This document shows positions 7,764 through 15,631 of a DNA stretch of 64,000 nt, piece by piece (position 1 is the first letter of the stretch; every line of letters begins with the position of its first letter). The notes beneath the pieces are model-generated. The model was not told the origin of the DNA, ran no database searches, and was given only the letters and a program-made list of their open reading frames with translations. The DNA comes from Gordonia oryzae (GTDB lineage: Bacteria > Actinomycetota > Actinomycetes > Mycobacteriales > Mycobacteriaceae), in the NCBI RefSeq assembly GCF_003797185.1, contig NZ_RKMH01000008.1, positions 186,001 through 250,000 of the forward strand, given 5' to 3'. The position numbers were made by a program, and so were the translations under genes.

Positions 7764-9035
7764 GTGCTCGACGTCCACAGTCCACTGGGCACCGCCGTGG
7801 CCGTGCTCGCCCTGGTCGCCGTCATCGGGATCGCGGTCTCCGCGCAACGCCTTTCGCCGGCGATCATTGCGGTTCCGGCCGCGGTGCTACTGCCCCTTCT
7901 CGGGGTCGTGTCATGGTCGCAGGTGCGCGATGAACTCGAGTTCATCGCACCGACCATCGGTTTCCTTGCCGCCATGCTGGTCGTCGCCGAGGTGTGCGCA
8001 CGCACCGGGGTCTTCGCCTGGGTGGGCCAGTTGCTCGCGGACTGGAGTCGCGGATCGCCCAGGCAGCTACTGCGCCTGGTGTTCGTAGCCGCGGCGCTCA
8101 CCACGGCCGTGCTGTCGATCGACACCACGATCGTGCTATTGACCCCGGTAGCGGTGGCCACCGCACGGCGGATCGGCGCCCGGGCGACCCCGGTCGGCAC
8201 GGCAACCGCACACCTGGCCAACAGTGCCTCCACACTCTTGCCGGTGTCGAATCTGACCAATCTGCTGGCCTTTTCGGCGACCGGGCTCGGCTTTCTCTCC
8301 TTCGCCGGACTGATGGCGGCTCCCTGGGTGGTCGCGATCGTCGTCGAATACGTCATCTTCCGGGTCTTCTTCGCCGGCGATTTGCCGACCGCCAGAGCCC
8401 CCGACACGGCGCACACGCCCGCGGACACCCCCCGGCGCCCGGCGCCGGTCGGCACCCTGATCCTGCTGGGTCTGCTGCTGTGCGGCTTCGTCATCGCCGA
8501 GCCGTTAGGACTTTCCTTGGCCGCGATCGCCGGCGTCGGGGCGGCGGTGATGCTCATCGTTCCGATGCGCAAGGCACCCGCGGTCACCGCGGTTCGTGCG
8601 CTGCGCGCGGTCAACCTCGGATTCCTCGCGTTCGTCGCTGCGCTGGGCATCATCGTCCTGCCCATCCGCCTCGGCCCGATCGGCGGGGCGATCACCCATC
8701 TCATCCCGGATGGCAACTCGCTATGGGCGCTCTTGGCGGTCGCCACACTCGCAGCGGTCGCGGCCAACGTACTCAACAACCTCCCGGCGACATTGCTCCT
8801 GCTCCCGATGGTCGCCCACGATCCCGGCTTGGCGCTGGCCATGCTGCTCGGCGTCAACATCGGCCCCAACCTCGCCTACTTTGGTTCGCTGGCAAACCTG
8901 TTGTGGCGCGACGTCATGCGCCGCCACACCATCGCGCCGCCGACGCGACGCTATGTGTTGCTGGGCACGCTCACCGTCCCGCCGACTCTCATCGCCGCGG
9001 TCGTCGCGCTGTGGGTCGGCCTGCAGGTGGTGTGA
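7764..9035 (+). CDS. ArsB/NhaD-type (SLC13-like) anion permease
   Basis: A 423-residue polytopic membrane protein starting at GTG 7764, directly after the stop of the MFS gene. About ten hydrophobic segments are visible. The conserved parts NSASTLLPVSNLTNLL (about 151-166) and NVLNNLPATLLL (about 335-346), each at a re-entrant segment with Asn and Pro, are typical of the ion transporter superfamily that contains ArsB, NhaD and DASS carriers. No arsenate reductase or ArsR gene is nearby, so arsenite export is not supported. An organic anion or sodium-coupled carrier is equally possible. Confidence 0.7.
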   Translation: MLDVHSPLGTAVAVLALVAVIGIAVSAQRLSPAIIAVPAAVLLPLLGVVSWSQVRDELEFIAPTIGFLAAMLVVAEVCARTGVFAWVGQLLADWSRGSPRQLLRLVFVAAALTTAVLSIDTTIVLLTPVAVATARRIGARATPVGTATAHLANSASTLLPVSNLTNLLAFSATGLGFLSFAGLMAAPWVVAIVVEYVIFRVFFAGDLPTARAPDTAHTPADTPRRPAPVGTLILLGLLLCGFVIAEPLGLSLAAIAGVGAAVMLIVPMRKAPAVTAVRALRAVNLGFLAFVAALGIIVLPIRLGPIGGAITHLIPDGNSLWALLAVATLAAVAANVLNNLPATLLLLPMVAHDPGLALAMLLGVNIGPNLAYFGSLANLLWRDVMRRHTIAPPTRRYVLLGTLTVPPTLIAAVVALWVGLQVV

Positions 9036-9042
9036 TCCACGT

Positions 9043-10722
9043 TCAGGCTGTCACAGCCCGCTGTTCGGAGGCCACCGCGGTGTCCTTGGCCCAGCGATAG
9101 TCCGCCTTGCCCGCCGGAGTGCGCTTGACCTCGTCGACGAACACGATGGCGCGTGGCACCTTGTATCCGGCCAGCAATTCCCGGCAATACTCCTGGATCT
9201 CGGCGAGGGTGGGCTCTACCTCACCGTCGGCGACGCGTGCGACCGCGGCCACCCGCTGACCATAGCGTTCGTCGGGCACCGGGACCACGAGTGCATCACC
9301 GATCGCGGGATGGGCGTGCAGCACTGCCTCGACCTCTTCGGCATACACCTTCTCCCCACCGGTATTGATGCATTGCGAACCCCGGCCGAGAAAGACAATC
9401 GACCCGTCCGCCTCCACGGTTCCCATGTCGCCGAGGATCGAGATGCGACGACCGTCGGGCAGGGTCGGAAAGGTCCGGGCACTCTTGTCCTCGTCCTTGT
9501 AGTACCCGAGCGGCACGTTGCCGATGCGGGCGATGTATCCGACGTCGCCCGAGCCGGGCTCGATCTGGCTGAGCCGCTCGTCGACGACCATCATCTTGTC
9601 GGTCGGCGGTACTCGCAGATTGCCGTTGTCGTCCATCATGATCACGCCGTCGTTGCCCGACTCCGACGCCCCGAAGTTGTCGCGCAAGATGAGTTCAGGT
9701 TTGATCGCCGCGAATCGGTCGCGGTTGTGTTGCGACCAGATCGCGCCGCCGGAGGTCACCGAGAACAGCGACGACAGGTCGACGTCGTCCTTGCGGCGTT
9801 CCATCTCCTCGACGAGCGGCATACCCATCGCATCACCGACGATGAGGATGATCTGGATCTTCTCGTCCTCGATGCCCGCCACGATTGAAGCCGGGTCGAA
9901 GTCGCGCATCAGCACCAGCCGGCCACCCAATGTGAGGAAGGTGAACAACGAGTACGACGCCGCACCGTGCATGAGTGGCGCTGCGATGTTGAAGGCGATG
10001 GAGCCGAAGTCCTTGACCGCACTGGCCAACTCGGTGAGATCCTTGCGGGCATCGCCGTACGGATTGCCGCCGGAGATGGGCTTGCGGAAAAAGTCGTCGT
10101 GCCGCCACATCACGCCCTTGGGGTATCCGGTGGTGCCGCCGGTGTAGAGCAGGTAGAGCTCGTCACCGGTGCGGGCCTGGAAGTCTCGATCTTCCGACGC
10201 CGCAGCCTCGCCGGCGAAAGACACGATCGAGACCGTACGACCGTCGGGTAATGACGCTGCGGCCGTGGTCAATTCGTCGATGATGCCACCGATGACGAAC
10301 ACCGTGCGAACCAGCGGCAACTCGGGAAGCAGAGCGGCAACACTGCGTTGATGCTCGGGGAGTTCGACGATGATGCCCCGCGAGTCGGAGTTGTCGAAGA
10401 TGTAGAGCAGCTCAGAGTTGGTGTACCGATAATTGACGTTGACCGGGACCGCGCGAATCTTCAGCAGCCCAAGCAGGCTGGTGACGTGCTCGACGCTGTT
10501 CTTCAGAAAGAGTGAGACATGATCGGCCGTACCGACACCGTTGTCGCGCAACAGGTGTGCCACACGGTTGGCGAGTCTGTCGAGTTCGGCGTAACTGATT
10601 TGGCGGCCCTGGTAGCTCAGGGCGATCCGCTCGGGCACCGAGTCCGCGACGGTCTCGAACACGTCGGCCAGGTTGAACTTGACGGGGGTCTGCGAAGCAG
10701 GGGTCTGGGCGTCTGGGCTCAT
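9043..10722 (-). CDS. fadD19: Steroid/fatty acyl-CoA synthetase, FadD19-like
   Basis: A 559-residue adenylate-forming ligase. The AMP-binding signature YTGGTTGYPKGV is at about 177-188, followed by MWRHDDFF. The acyl-CoA synthetase motif includes GRGSQCINTGGEKVYAEEVE (about 455-474). It is the last gene of the KstR-type side-chain operon. FadD19 and FadD17 ligate CoA to sterol side-chain acids in mycobacteria and rhodococci, and the length and RHDD region fit FadD19 better than FadD17, though the exact paralogue is not certain. The start ATG at 10722 has AAGGAG upstream. The gap to ltp2 is 28 bases. Confidence 0.7.
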   Translation of the reverse strand: MSPDAQTPASQTPVKFNLADVFETVADSVPERIALSYQGRQISYAELDRLANRVAHLLRDNGVGTADHVSLFLKNSVEHVTSLLGLLKIRAVPVNVNYRYTNSELLYIFDNSDSRGIIVELPEHQRSVAALLPELPLVRTVFVIGGIIDELTTAAASLPDGRTVSIVSFAGEAAASEDRDFQARTGDELYLLYTGGTTGYPKGVMWRHDDFFRKPISGGNPYGDARKDLTELASAVKDFGSIAFNIAAPLMHGAASYSLFTFLTLGGRLVLMRDFDPASIVAGIEDEKIQIILIVGDAMGMPLVEEMERRKDDVDLSSLFSVTSGGAIWSQHNRDRFAAIKPELILRDNFGASESGNDGVIMMDDNGNLRVPPTDKMMVVDERLSQIEPGSGDVGYIARIGNVPLGYYKDEDKSARTFPTLPDGRRISILGDMGTVEADGSIVFLGRGSQCINTGGEKVYAEEVEAVLHAHPAIGDALVVPVPDERYGQRVAAVARVADGEVEPTLAEIQEYCRELLAGYKVPRAIVFVDEVKRTPAGKADYRWAKDTAVASEQRAVTA

Positions 10723-10750
10723 GATTGACGAACTCCTTTGGGGGGTGGGG

Positions 10751-11926
10751 TCATGCGGTCAGGACCAGACCGCTGGTGGGAACGCCGGTGCCCGCGGTCA
10801 CGACGACCCGCGTCGCACCGTCGACCTGGTTAACCGAGGTGCCGCGCAGTTGCCGTACGCCTTCGGCAATGCCGTTCATGCCGTGAATGTAGGCCTCACC
10901 GAGCTGGCCGCCGTGGGTGTTGAGCGGCAACCGCCCACCCACTTCCAGGGCGCCGGGCTCGGCGAGGAAATCCTTTGCCTCGCCGCGGCCGCAGAAGCCC
11001 AGCTCTTCGAGCTGGAGCAGCGTGTACGGGGTGAAGTGGTCGTACAGAATCGCCAGATCCATCTCGTCGGGGCCCAACCCGGACTGCTCCCAGAGCTGGC
11101 GGCCGACGAGGCCCATCTCGGGTAACGCCGCCAACTCGTCGCGGTAGTAGCTGGTCATGATGAACTGGTTGGCCGCACTTCCCGCGGCAGCAGCGGCGAT
11201 CACCGCGGGCGGGTGCGGCAGGTCCTTGGCACGATCGACCGACGTGATCACCAGCGCCACACCACCATCGGACTCCTGGCAGCAATCCAGCAGATGCAAG
11301 GGTTCGGCGATGTAGCGCGAGGCCTGATGGTCGTCGAGGGTGATGGGTTTGCCGTAGAAGAACGCATTCGGGTTCACCGCCGCGTGCTTGCGGTCGACGA
11401 CCGCGATCCGACCGAAGTCGGCACTGGTGGCGCCGTAGTCGTGCATGTAGCGCTGCGCAACCATCGCGACGAACGCCGCCGGGGTCGACAAACCGTGCGG
11501 GTAAGCGAACGCATTGTCGGTTCCCGACGAGTTCTCCTGATTGGCGACGGCCGAATTCACCTGCCCGAAGCGCAATCCCGATCGCTCGTTAAAGGCCCGG
11601 TAGGCCACGACGACCTCAGCGACCCCGGTCGCGACCGCCATCGCGGCCTGCTGCACGGTCGCACACGCCGCCCCGCCGCCGTAATGGATGCGCGAGAAGT
11701 ACGTCATCTCGTCGATGCCGACCGCTCTGGCGACGGCGATCTCGGCGTTGGTGTCCATGGTGAAGGTCACCAGGCCGTCGACATCGGCCGGGGTCAGTCC
11801 GGCGTCGGCGATCGCCGCACCCACCGCCTCCGCGGCCAGCCGGAGCTCACTGCGCCCGGAGTCCTTGGAGAACTCGGTCGCTCCGATACCGACAATGGCA
11901 GCCTGTCCGCCCAGTGTGGCTGTCAC
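10751..11926 (-). CDS. ltp2: Side-chain retro-aldolase, Ltp2 family
   Basis: A 391-residue thiolase-fold lipid-transfer protein. It begins GQAAIVGIGATEFSKDSG and has HYGGGAACATVQQAA near residue 90, where true thiolases carry the nucleophilic Cys in another context. Ltp2 (Rv3540c, 386 residues) cleaves the 17-hydroxy-3-oxo-pregn-4-ene-20-carboxyl-CoA made by ChsH1-ChsH2, releasing androstenedione and propionyl-CoA. It requires the DUF35 part of ChsH2 as a partner. Here chsH1 ends 13 bases upstream and chsH2 comes before it, the same order as in M. tuberculosis, which supports the call strongly. Confidence 0.9.
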   Translation of the reverse strand: MTATLGGQAAIVGIGATEFSKDSGRSELRLAAEAVGAAIADAGLTPADVDGLVTFTMDTNAEIAVARAVGIDEMTYFSRIHYGGGAACATVQQAAMAVATGVAEVVVAYRAFNERSGLRFGQVNSAVANQENSSGTDNAFAYPHGLSTPAAFVAMVAQRYMHDYGATSADFGRIAVVDRKHAAVNPNAFFYGKPITLDDHQASRYIAEPLHLLDCCQESDGGVALVITSVDRAKDLPHPPAVIAAAAAGSAANQFIMTSYYRDELAALPEMGLVGRQLWEQSGLGPDEMDLAILYDHFTPYTLLQLEELGFCGRGEAKDFLAEPGALEVGGRLPLNTHGGQLGEAYIHGMNGIAEGVRQLRGTSVNQVDGATRVVVTAGTGVPTSGLVLTA

Positions 11927-11939
11927 TTGGCTGTTCCCA

Positions 11940-12356
11940 TCACTTCGCTCCTGCGTGCAACGTCAGTGAAACCGTCGAGATGACATGTTTGCCAAGGGAG
12001 TTGGTACCCACCACCGACACGGTGACCGTATCCTGATCGCGGGCGATCACCTCACCGGTAAACCTCACCGAATCGTAGGCATACCAGGGCACTCCCAACT
12101 TGAGAGTGATCTTGGTGATGCGGGCCGACGGGCCCGCCCAATCGGTAACGAACCTCTCGACCAGTCCGGTGTCGGTGAGGATGTTGACGAAGATGTCCTT
12201 GGAGCCCTTGGCGTGCGCGAGATCCCGGTCGTGGTGCACGTCCTGGAAGTCGCGGGTGGCCAGCGCGGTGGCCACGACGAAGGTCGGGGTCGCCTCGATC
12301 ATCAACTCCGGCAACCTCGTTCCCACCTCCACTGCCGGTGCCGCGTCGATGGTCAT
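11940..12356 (-). CDS. chsH1: Steroid enoyl-CoA hydratase small subunit ChsH1 (MaoC)
   Basis: A 138-residue single hot-dog protein containing TRDFQDVHHDRDLAHAKG (about 49-66), the hydratase signature with Asp and His. The start ATG overlaps the stop of chsH2 (ATGA at 12353-12356), so the longer open frame is rejected. ChsH1 supplies the active site of the heteromeric hydratase acting on the three-carbon side chain of sterols. With ChsH2 and Ltp2 it forms the last side-chain cycle. The M. tuberculosis protein (Rv3541c) has 129 residues. Confidence 0.9.
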   Translation of the reverse strand: MTIDAAPAVEVGTRLPELMIEATPTFVVATALATRDFQDVHHDRDLAHAKGSKDIFVNILTDTGLVERFVTDWAGPSARITKITLKLGVPWYAYDSVRFTGEVIARDQDTVTVSVVGTNSLGKHVISTVSLTLHAGAK

Positions 12357-13363
12357 GACTGCTCTCCGTTCGCACGCGGCGTGAAGGCGTAAAGCGTCCA
12401 TGCCGGGGCGCCGGTGTCGGGGTCGGCGGGGAAGTCGAGAAAAGTTGTGGTGACCGGCATCCCAACCTGCACAGCATCGGGGTCCACGTCGCGCAGCTCG
12501 CCAAGCATACGCACCCCCTCATCGAGTTCGACGAGCGCGACGACGAAGGGCAGCTCACGACCGGGTACCTTCGGTGCGCGGTGCACCACGTAGCTGTACA
12601 CGGTGCCCTGCCCGGTGGAGACCACGTAGTCGGTGTCCGGCACGGTACCGTCGGCTGCACGGGGCTTCCAGATCGCCGGGATCGGCGGATGCCGCAACGA
12701 GCCGTCGGCGACCTGCTGGATGCGCAGTTCGTGTAACGCCACGCCGTCCCAGAAGAATGCGGTGTCCCGGGACACACTGGGCCGCAACATTTTCGTGGGG
12801 TCAAGGTCCTCCGGGACCATCGCCGTCTCCGAAACCGATGATCCGGCGGACGGACGGAATTTGAGGATGCGGAAGTCCATCTCGGCGACCACCTCGTCGC
12901 CGACCGACCAGGTGTTGCGGGTGGTGAAGAACCAGCCCTCGCCGAGCGCGGTGGTCTTGGGTCCCACGACATCGACGAGTTCGGCCGACAGGCTCACCTC
13001 CTCACCGACCTGCACGTAGCGGTGATAGACGGTGTCGCAGTTGGTGGCGACGACCGAGGTGTAGCCGGCTTCGTCGAACAGTTCGCTGGCACGCCCGAGC
13101 GGATCGTCGGCGCTGCGCACCCCGCGCAACCCGCGCATCGTCCACACCTGCGTCATCGCCGGTGGTGCGACGATCCCCTGGTGGCCTACGGCACGAGCCG
13201 CGTCGGCGTCGACGTAGATGGGGTTGTCGTCACCCATTGCCTCCACCCAGTTGCCGATCATGGGCAGGTTCACCGGATCCCGGCCGGCGACCGGTGCACT
13301 CGGTCCGGCCGCCTTGATCTGTTCGGCGGCCTCGAGGATGGCCTCACTCGTCTGGGCGGTCAT
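12353..13363 (-). CDS. chsH2: Steroid enoyl-CoA hydratase large subunit ChsH2 (MaoC-like + DUF35)
   Basis: A 336-residue protein with a MaoC-like N-terminal half (1-175, starting with the helix SEAILEAAEQIKAAG) and a C-terminal DUF35 OB-fold from about 200. In M. tuberculosis ChsH2 (Rv3542c, 311 residues) pairs with ChsH1 for hydration, and the DUF35 part docks and activates Ltp2. DUF35 proteins often bind zinc through four Cys. The C-terminal half here lacks an obvious Cys cluster. Start and stop both overlap neighbours by four bases (fadE29 before, chsH1 after), so the three subunits are translationally coupled. Confidence 0.9.
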   Translation of the reverse strand: MTAQTSEAILEAAEQIKAAGPSAPVAGRDPVNLPMIGNWVEAMGDDNPIYVDADAARAVGHQGIVAPPAMTQVWTMRGLRGVRSADDPLGRASELFDEAGYTSVVATNCDTVYHRYVQVGEEVSLSAELVDVVGPKTTALGEGWFFTTRNTWSVGDEVVAEMDFRILKFRPSAGSSVSETAMVPEDLDPTKMLRPSVSRDTAFFWDGVALHELRIQQVADGSLRHPPIPAIWKPRAADGTVPDTDYVVSTGQGTVYSYVVHRAPKVPGRELPFVVALVELDEGVRMLGELRDVDPDAVQVGMPVTTTFLDFPADPDTGAPAWTLYAFTPRANGEQS

Positions 13364-14523
13364 CGCTTGGCCCTCGGCAATCCGAGTCCAGCGGTGGCGA
13401 TCATGTCGCGCATCACCTCGTTGACGCCGCCACCGAAGGTGATGACCACGTTGCGTTTGACCTGCACGTCGAGCCATCGCACGAGCTCAGCGGTGTCGGG
13501 GTCGGTGAGATCACCATGACGGGTGAGGATCTCGTCGATCATTCGGTGGATGCCCTGTAGTCGTTCGGTTGCGAAGACCTTGGTGGCCGCGGCATCGGCC
13601 ATCGAGATGACCTCACCGGTAGAGGCCACCTGCCAGTTGAGCAATTCGTTGATCCGCGCGTAGGCGTCGATCCGGGCGAGTGTGCGTCGTACGTCGGGTT
13701 GCTCGGCGATCGGTACGCCGTCGACGCTCGCACGCTGCGCCCAGCGCCGGACGCGGGCGGCCAGTCCCTCGATGCGGCCGGCGGGGCCGAGCATCACCCG
13801 CTCGTGGTTGAGCTGGGTGGTGATCAGCCGCCAGCCGTCGCCTTCCTCGCCGACGCGCATCGACACCGGCACCCGCACGTCGTTGTAGTACGTGGCATTG
13901 ACGTGATGCGCGCCGTCGGCGGTGATGATCGGGGTCCACGAGAAGCCGGGATCGGTGGTGTCGACGATCAGAATTGAGATGCCCTTGTGCTTCGGGGCGT
14001 TCTTGTCGGTGCGCACCGCAAGCCAGATGTAGTCGGCATCGTGGCCGCCGGTGGTGAAGATCTTCTGTCCGTTGACGACGTAGTGGTCGCCGTCGAGGAC
14101 CGCGGTGGTGGTCAACGACGCCAGGTCGGTGCCGGCCTCAGGCTCGGTGTAGCCGATCGCGAAATGCACGTCACCGGAGAGGATCTTGGGCAAGAACAGG
14201 CTCTTCTGCTCCTCGGTGCCGTGTTCCTGCAGGGTCGGGCCGACGGTTTGCAGGGTCACCGCGGGCAACGGGACGTCGGCCCGGACCGCCTCGTTGGTGA
14301 AGATCTGTTGTTCGATCTCACCGAAACCCTTGCCGCCGTACTCTTTGGACCATCCGACGCCGAGCCACCCGTCGGTTCCCATCTGCTTGATCACCTTGCG
14401 GTAGGTCTTGCCGTGCCGCTCGGTGAGCATGGTGCGCGCGTCAGCGGGACCGATCAGGTCTGTGAAGTATTCGCGCAGTTGCATTTTGAGCGCCCACTGA
14501 TCGGGCGTCAGGTCAATGAACAT
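13360..14523 (-). CDS. fadE29: Acyl-CoA dehydrogenase ChsE2/FadE29
   Basis: A 387-residue acyl-CoA dehydrogenase starting FIDLTPDQWALKMQLREYF. The same length is known for FadE29 of M. tuberculosis. GYTEPEAGTDLASL (about 139-152) is the ACAD flavin/substrate motif and the C-terminal four-helix domain ends LGLPRAKR. ChsE1-ChsE2 is an unusual alpha2beta2 heterotetramer that dehydrogenates the three-carbon side chain of 3-oxo-pregnene-20-carboxyl-CoA. The start ATG at 14523 lies inside the end of fadE28 (11-base overlap), and the stop overlaps chsH2. Confidence 0.9.
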   Translation of the reverse strand: MFIDLTPDQWALKMQLREYFTDLIGPADARTMLTERHGKTYRKVIKQMGTDGWLGVGWSKEYGGKGFGEIEQQIFTNEAVRADVPLPAVTLQTVGPTLQEHGTEEQKSLFLPKILSGDVHFAIGYTEPEAGTDLASLTTTAVLDGDHYVVNGQKIFTTGGHDADYIWLAVRTDKNAPKHKGISILIVDTTDPGFSWTPIITADGAHHVNATYYNDVRVPVSMRVGEEGDGWRLITTQLNHERVMLGPAGRIEGLAARVRRWAQRASVDGVPIAEQPDVRRTLARIDAYARINELLNWQVASTGEVISMADAAATKVFATERLQGIHRMIDEILTRHGDLTDPDTAELVRWLDVQVKRNVVITFGGGVNEVMRDMIATAGLGLPRAKR

Positions 14524-15583
14524 CGGCGGTCTCCTCGGTATGCAGGCCCGCGAGCTCGTCGATCCGCGCCGACGGCCCACCGACCAATCTGGCGAGATCC
14601 TTGGCGATCGAGAAGTACCGGTGCAACGGATAGGTGACGTCGACGCCGAGTCCGCCGTGCAGGTGGATCATCGTGCGCAGGGTCGGGGGCAGCTCGTCGG
14701 CCATCCAATAGGTGCCGATAGCCAGATCTTGTTGCGCATCAAGATTTTCTGACATCCTCCACGCTGCGGCGGTGGTCGCGAGGCTCATCGAGCGGCCGAC
14801 GACGTAGACGTCGGCGAGTTGCTGGCTGACGGCCTGGAACAGTGCGATCGGCTTATCGAATTGGTGACGGTTGGTGACGTGGTCGGCAGTGAGTCGGGTG
14901 GCGCCGGCGATCAGGCCGTCGGCGTAGGCGCACAACGCGGTCCGGTAGGCGTCGCGCAACACCGCGCGGTCGGCGGTAAGCAGGTCGGCGGGGTCGACGC
15001 AGACGTCGTCGAAACGCACCGTGTACTCACCCCAGCCGCTTGAGGTGGGGGTGCGCACCAGCGCAACGCCGGGCGCCTCCGTGCGTACCGCGACGACTCC
15101 GGCGTCGGCGCCGACGAGCAACACCGCCGAACCCTCCGCGTGCAGGACCCCGGTCTTGACCCCGTTCAGCCTGCCATCGCGCAGCGACGTCGCCGGGTCG
15201 TCGGTGAGCGCACCGCCGAGCTCGCCGAGTGCGACGGCGTGCCAGGCGCCCTTGGCGAGCGTGTCCGCCCATTGCTGCTGCGGGTCGAGGGTACGCAGCA
15301 CGAGCGCCGACGTCAGTGATCCGATCGCGGGCACCACAGCCGCCGACTCCCCCAGGCGCCGCAACAGCGGCGTCAACGCGAGGATGCCCAGAGCGTCACC
15401 ACCCAGCGACTCCGGCAGCGCCAGATGCCCGAGTCCGGCAGCGGTCATCTCGTTCCACAGCGCCGTGTCGAAGCCGCCGACGATGTCGGCGAACTTTGAC
15501 TCCCAGGCCGTGTTGTGTCGTGCGAGCACCTCGGCGGCGACATCTCCGACGGCAATCGCCTCGGTATCGACAGCAAAGTCCAC
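14513..15583 (-). CDS. fadE28: Acyl-CoA dehydrogenase ChsE1/FadE28
   Basis: A 356-residue acyl-CoA dehydrogenase, shorter and less conserved in the middle domain than FadE29, as expected for the partner subunit FadE28. HLHGGLGVDVTYPLHRYF (about 313-330) is the C-terminal ACAD signature. It starts at GTG 15583 with a perfect AGGAGG. It is the first gene of the minus-strand side-chain operon, and a KstR palindrome lies 24 bases upstream of its start codon. Confidence 0.9.
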   Translation of the reverse strand: MDFAVDTEAIAVGDVAAEVLARHNTAWESKFADIVGGFDTALWNEMTAAGLGHLALPESLGGDALGILALTPLLRRLGESAAVVPAIGSLTSALVLRTLDPQQQWADTLAKGAWHAVALGELGGALTDDPATSLRDGRLNGVKTGVLHAEGSAVLLVGADAGVVAVRTEAPGVALVRTPTSSGWGEYTVRFDDVCVDPADLLTADRAVLRDAYRTALCAYADGLIAGATRLTADHVTNRHQFDKPIALFQAVSQQLADVYVVGRSMSLATTAAAWRMSENLDAQQDLAIGTYWMADELPPTLRTMIHLHGGLGVDVTYPLHRYFSIAKDLARLVGGPSARIDELAGLHTEETADVH

Positions 15584-15606
15584 CCGGCACCTCCTATCGC
15601 AAGAAT

Positions 15607-15620
15607 TAGAACCTGTTCTA
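15607..15620. promoter_or_regulatory. KstR operator upstream of fadE28
   Basis: TAGAACCTGTTCTA is a perfect palindrome that satisfies the KstR consensus TnnAACnnGTTnnA at every fixed position. It lies 12 bases beyond the fadE34 stop and 24 bases before the fadE28 start, so the fadE28-fadD operon has its own KstR-repressed promoter instead of depending on read-through from fadE34. Confidence 0.9.
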
Positions 15621-15631
15621 GTTGTATCAGA

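Noticed and set aside
7764..9035. Arsenic resistance locus
   Set aside because: Only the transporter fold is ArsB-like. No arsR or arsC lies within several kilobases.
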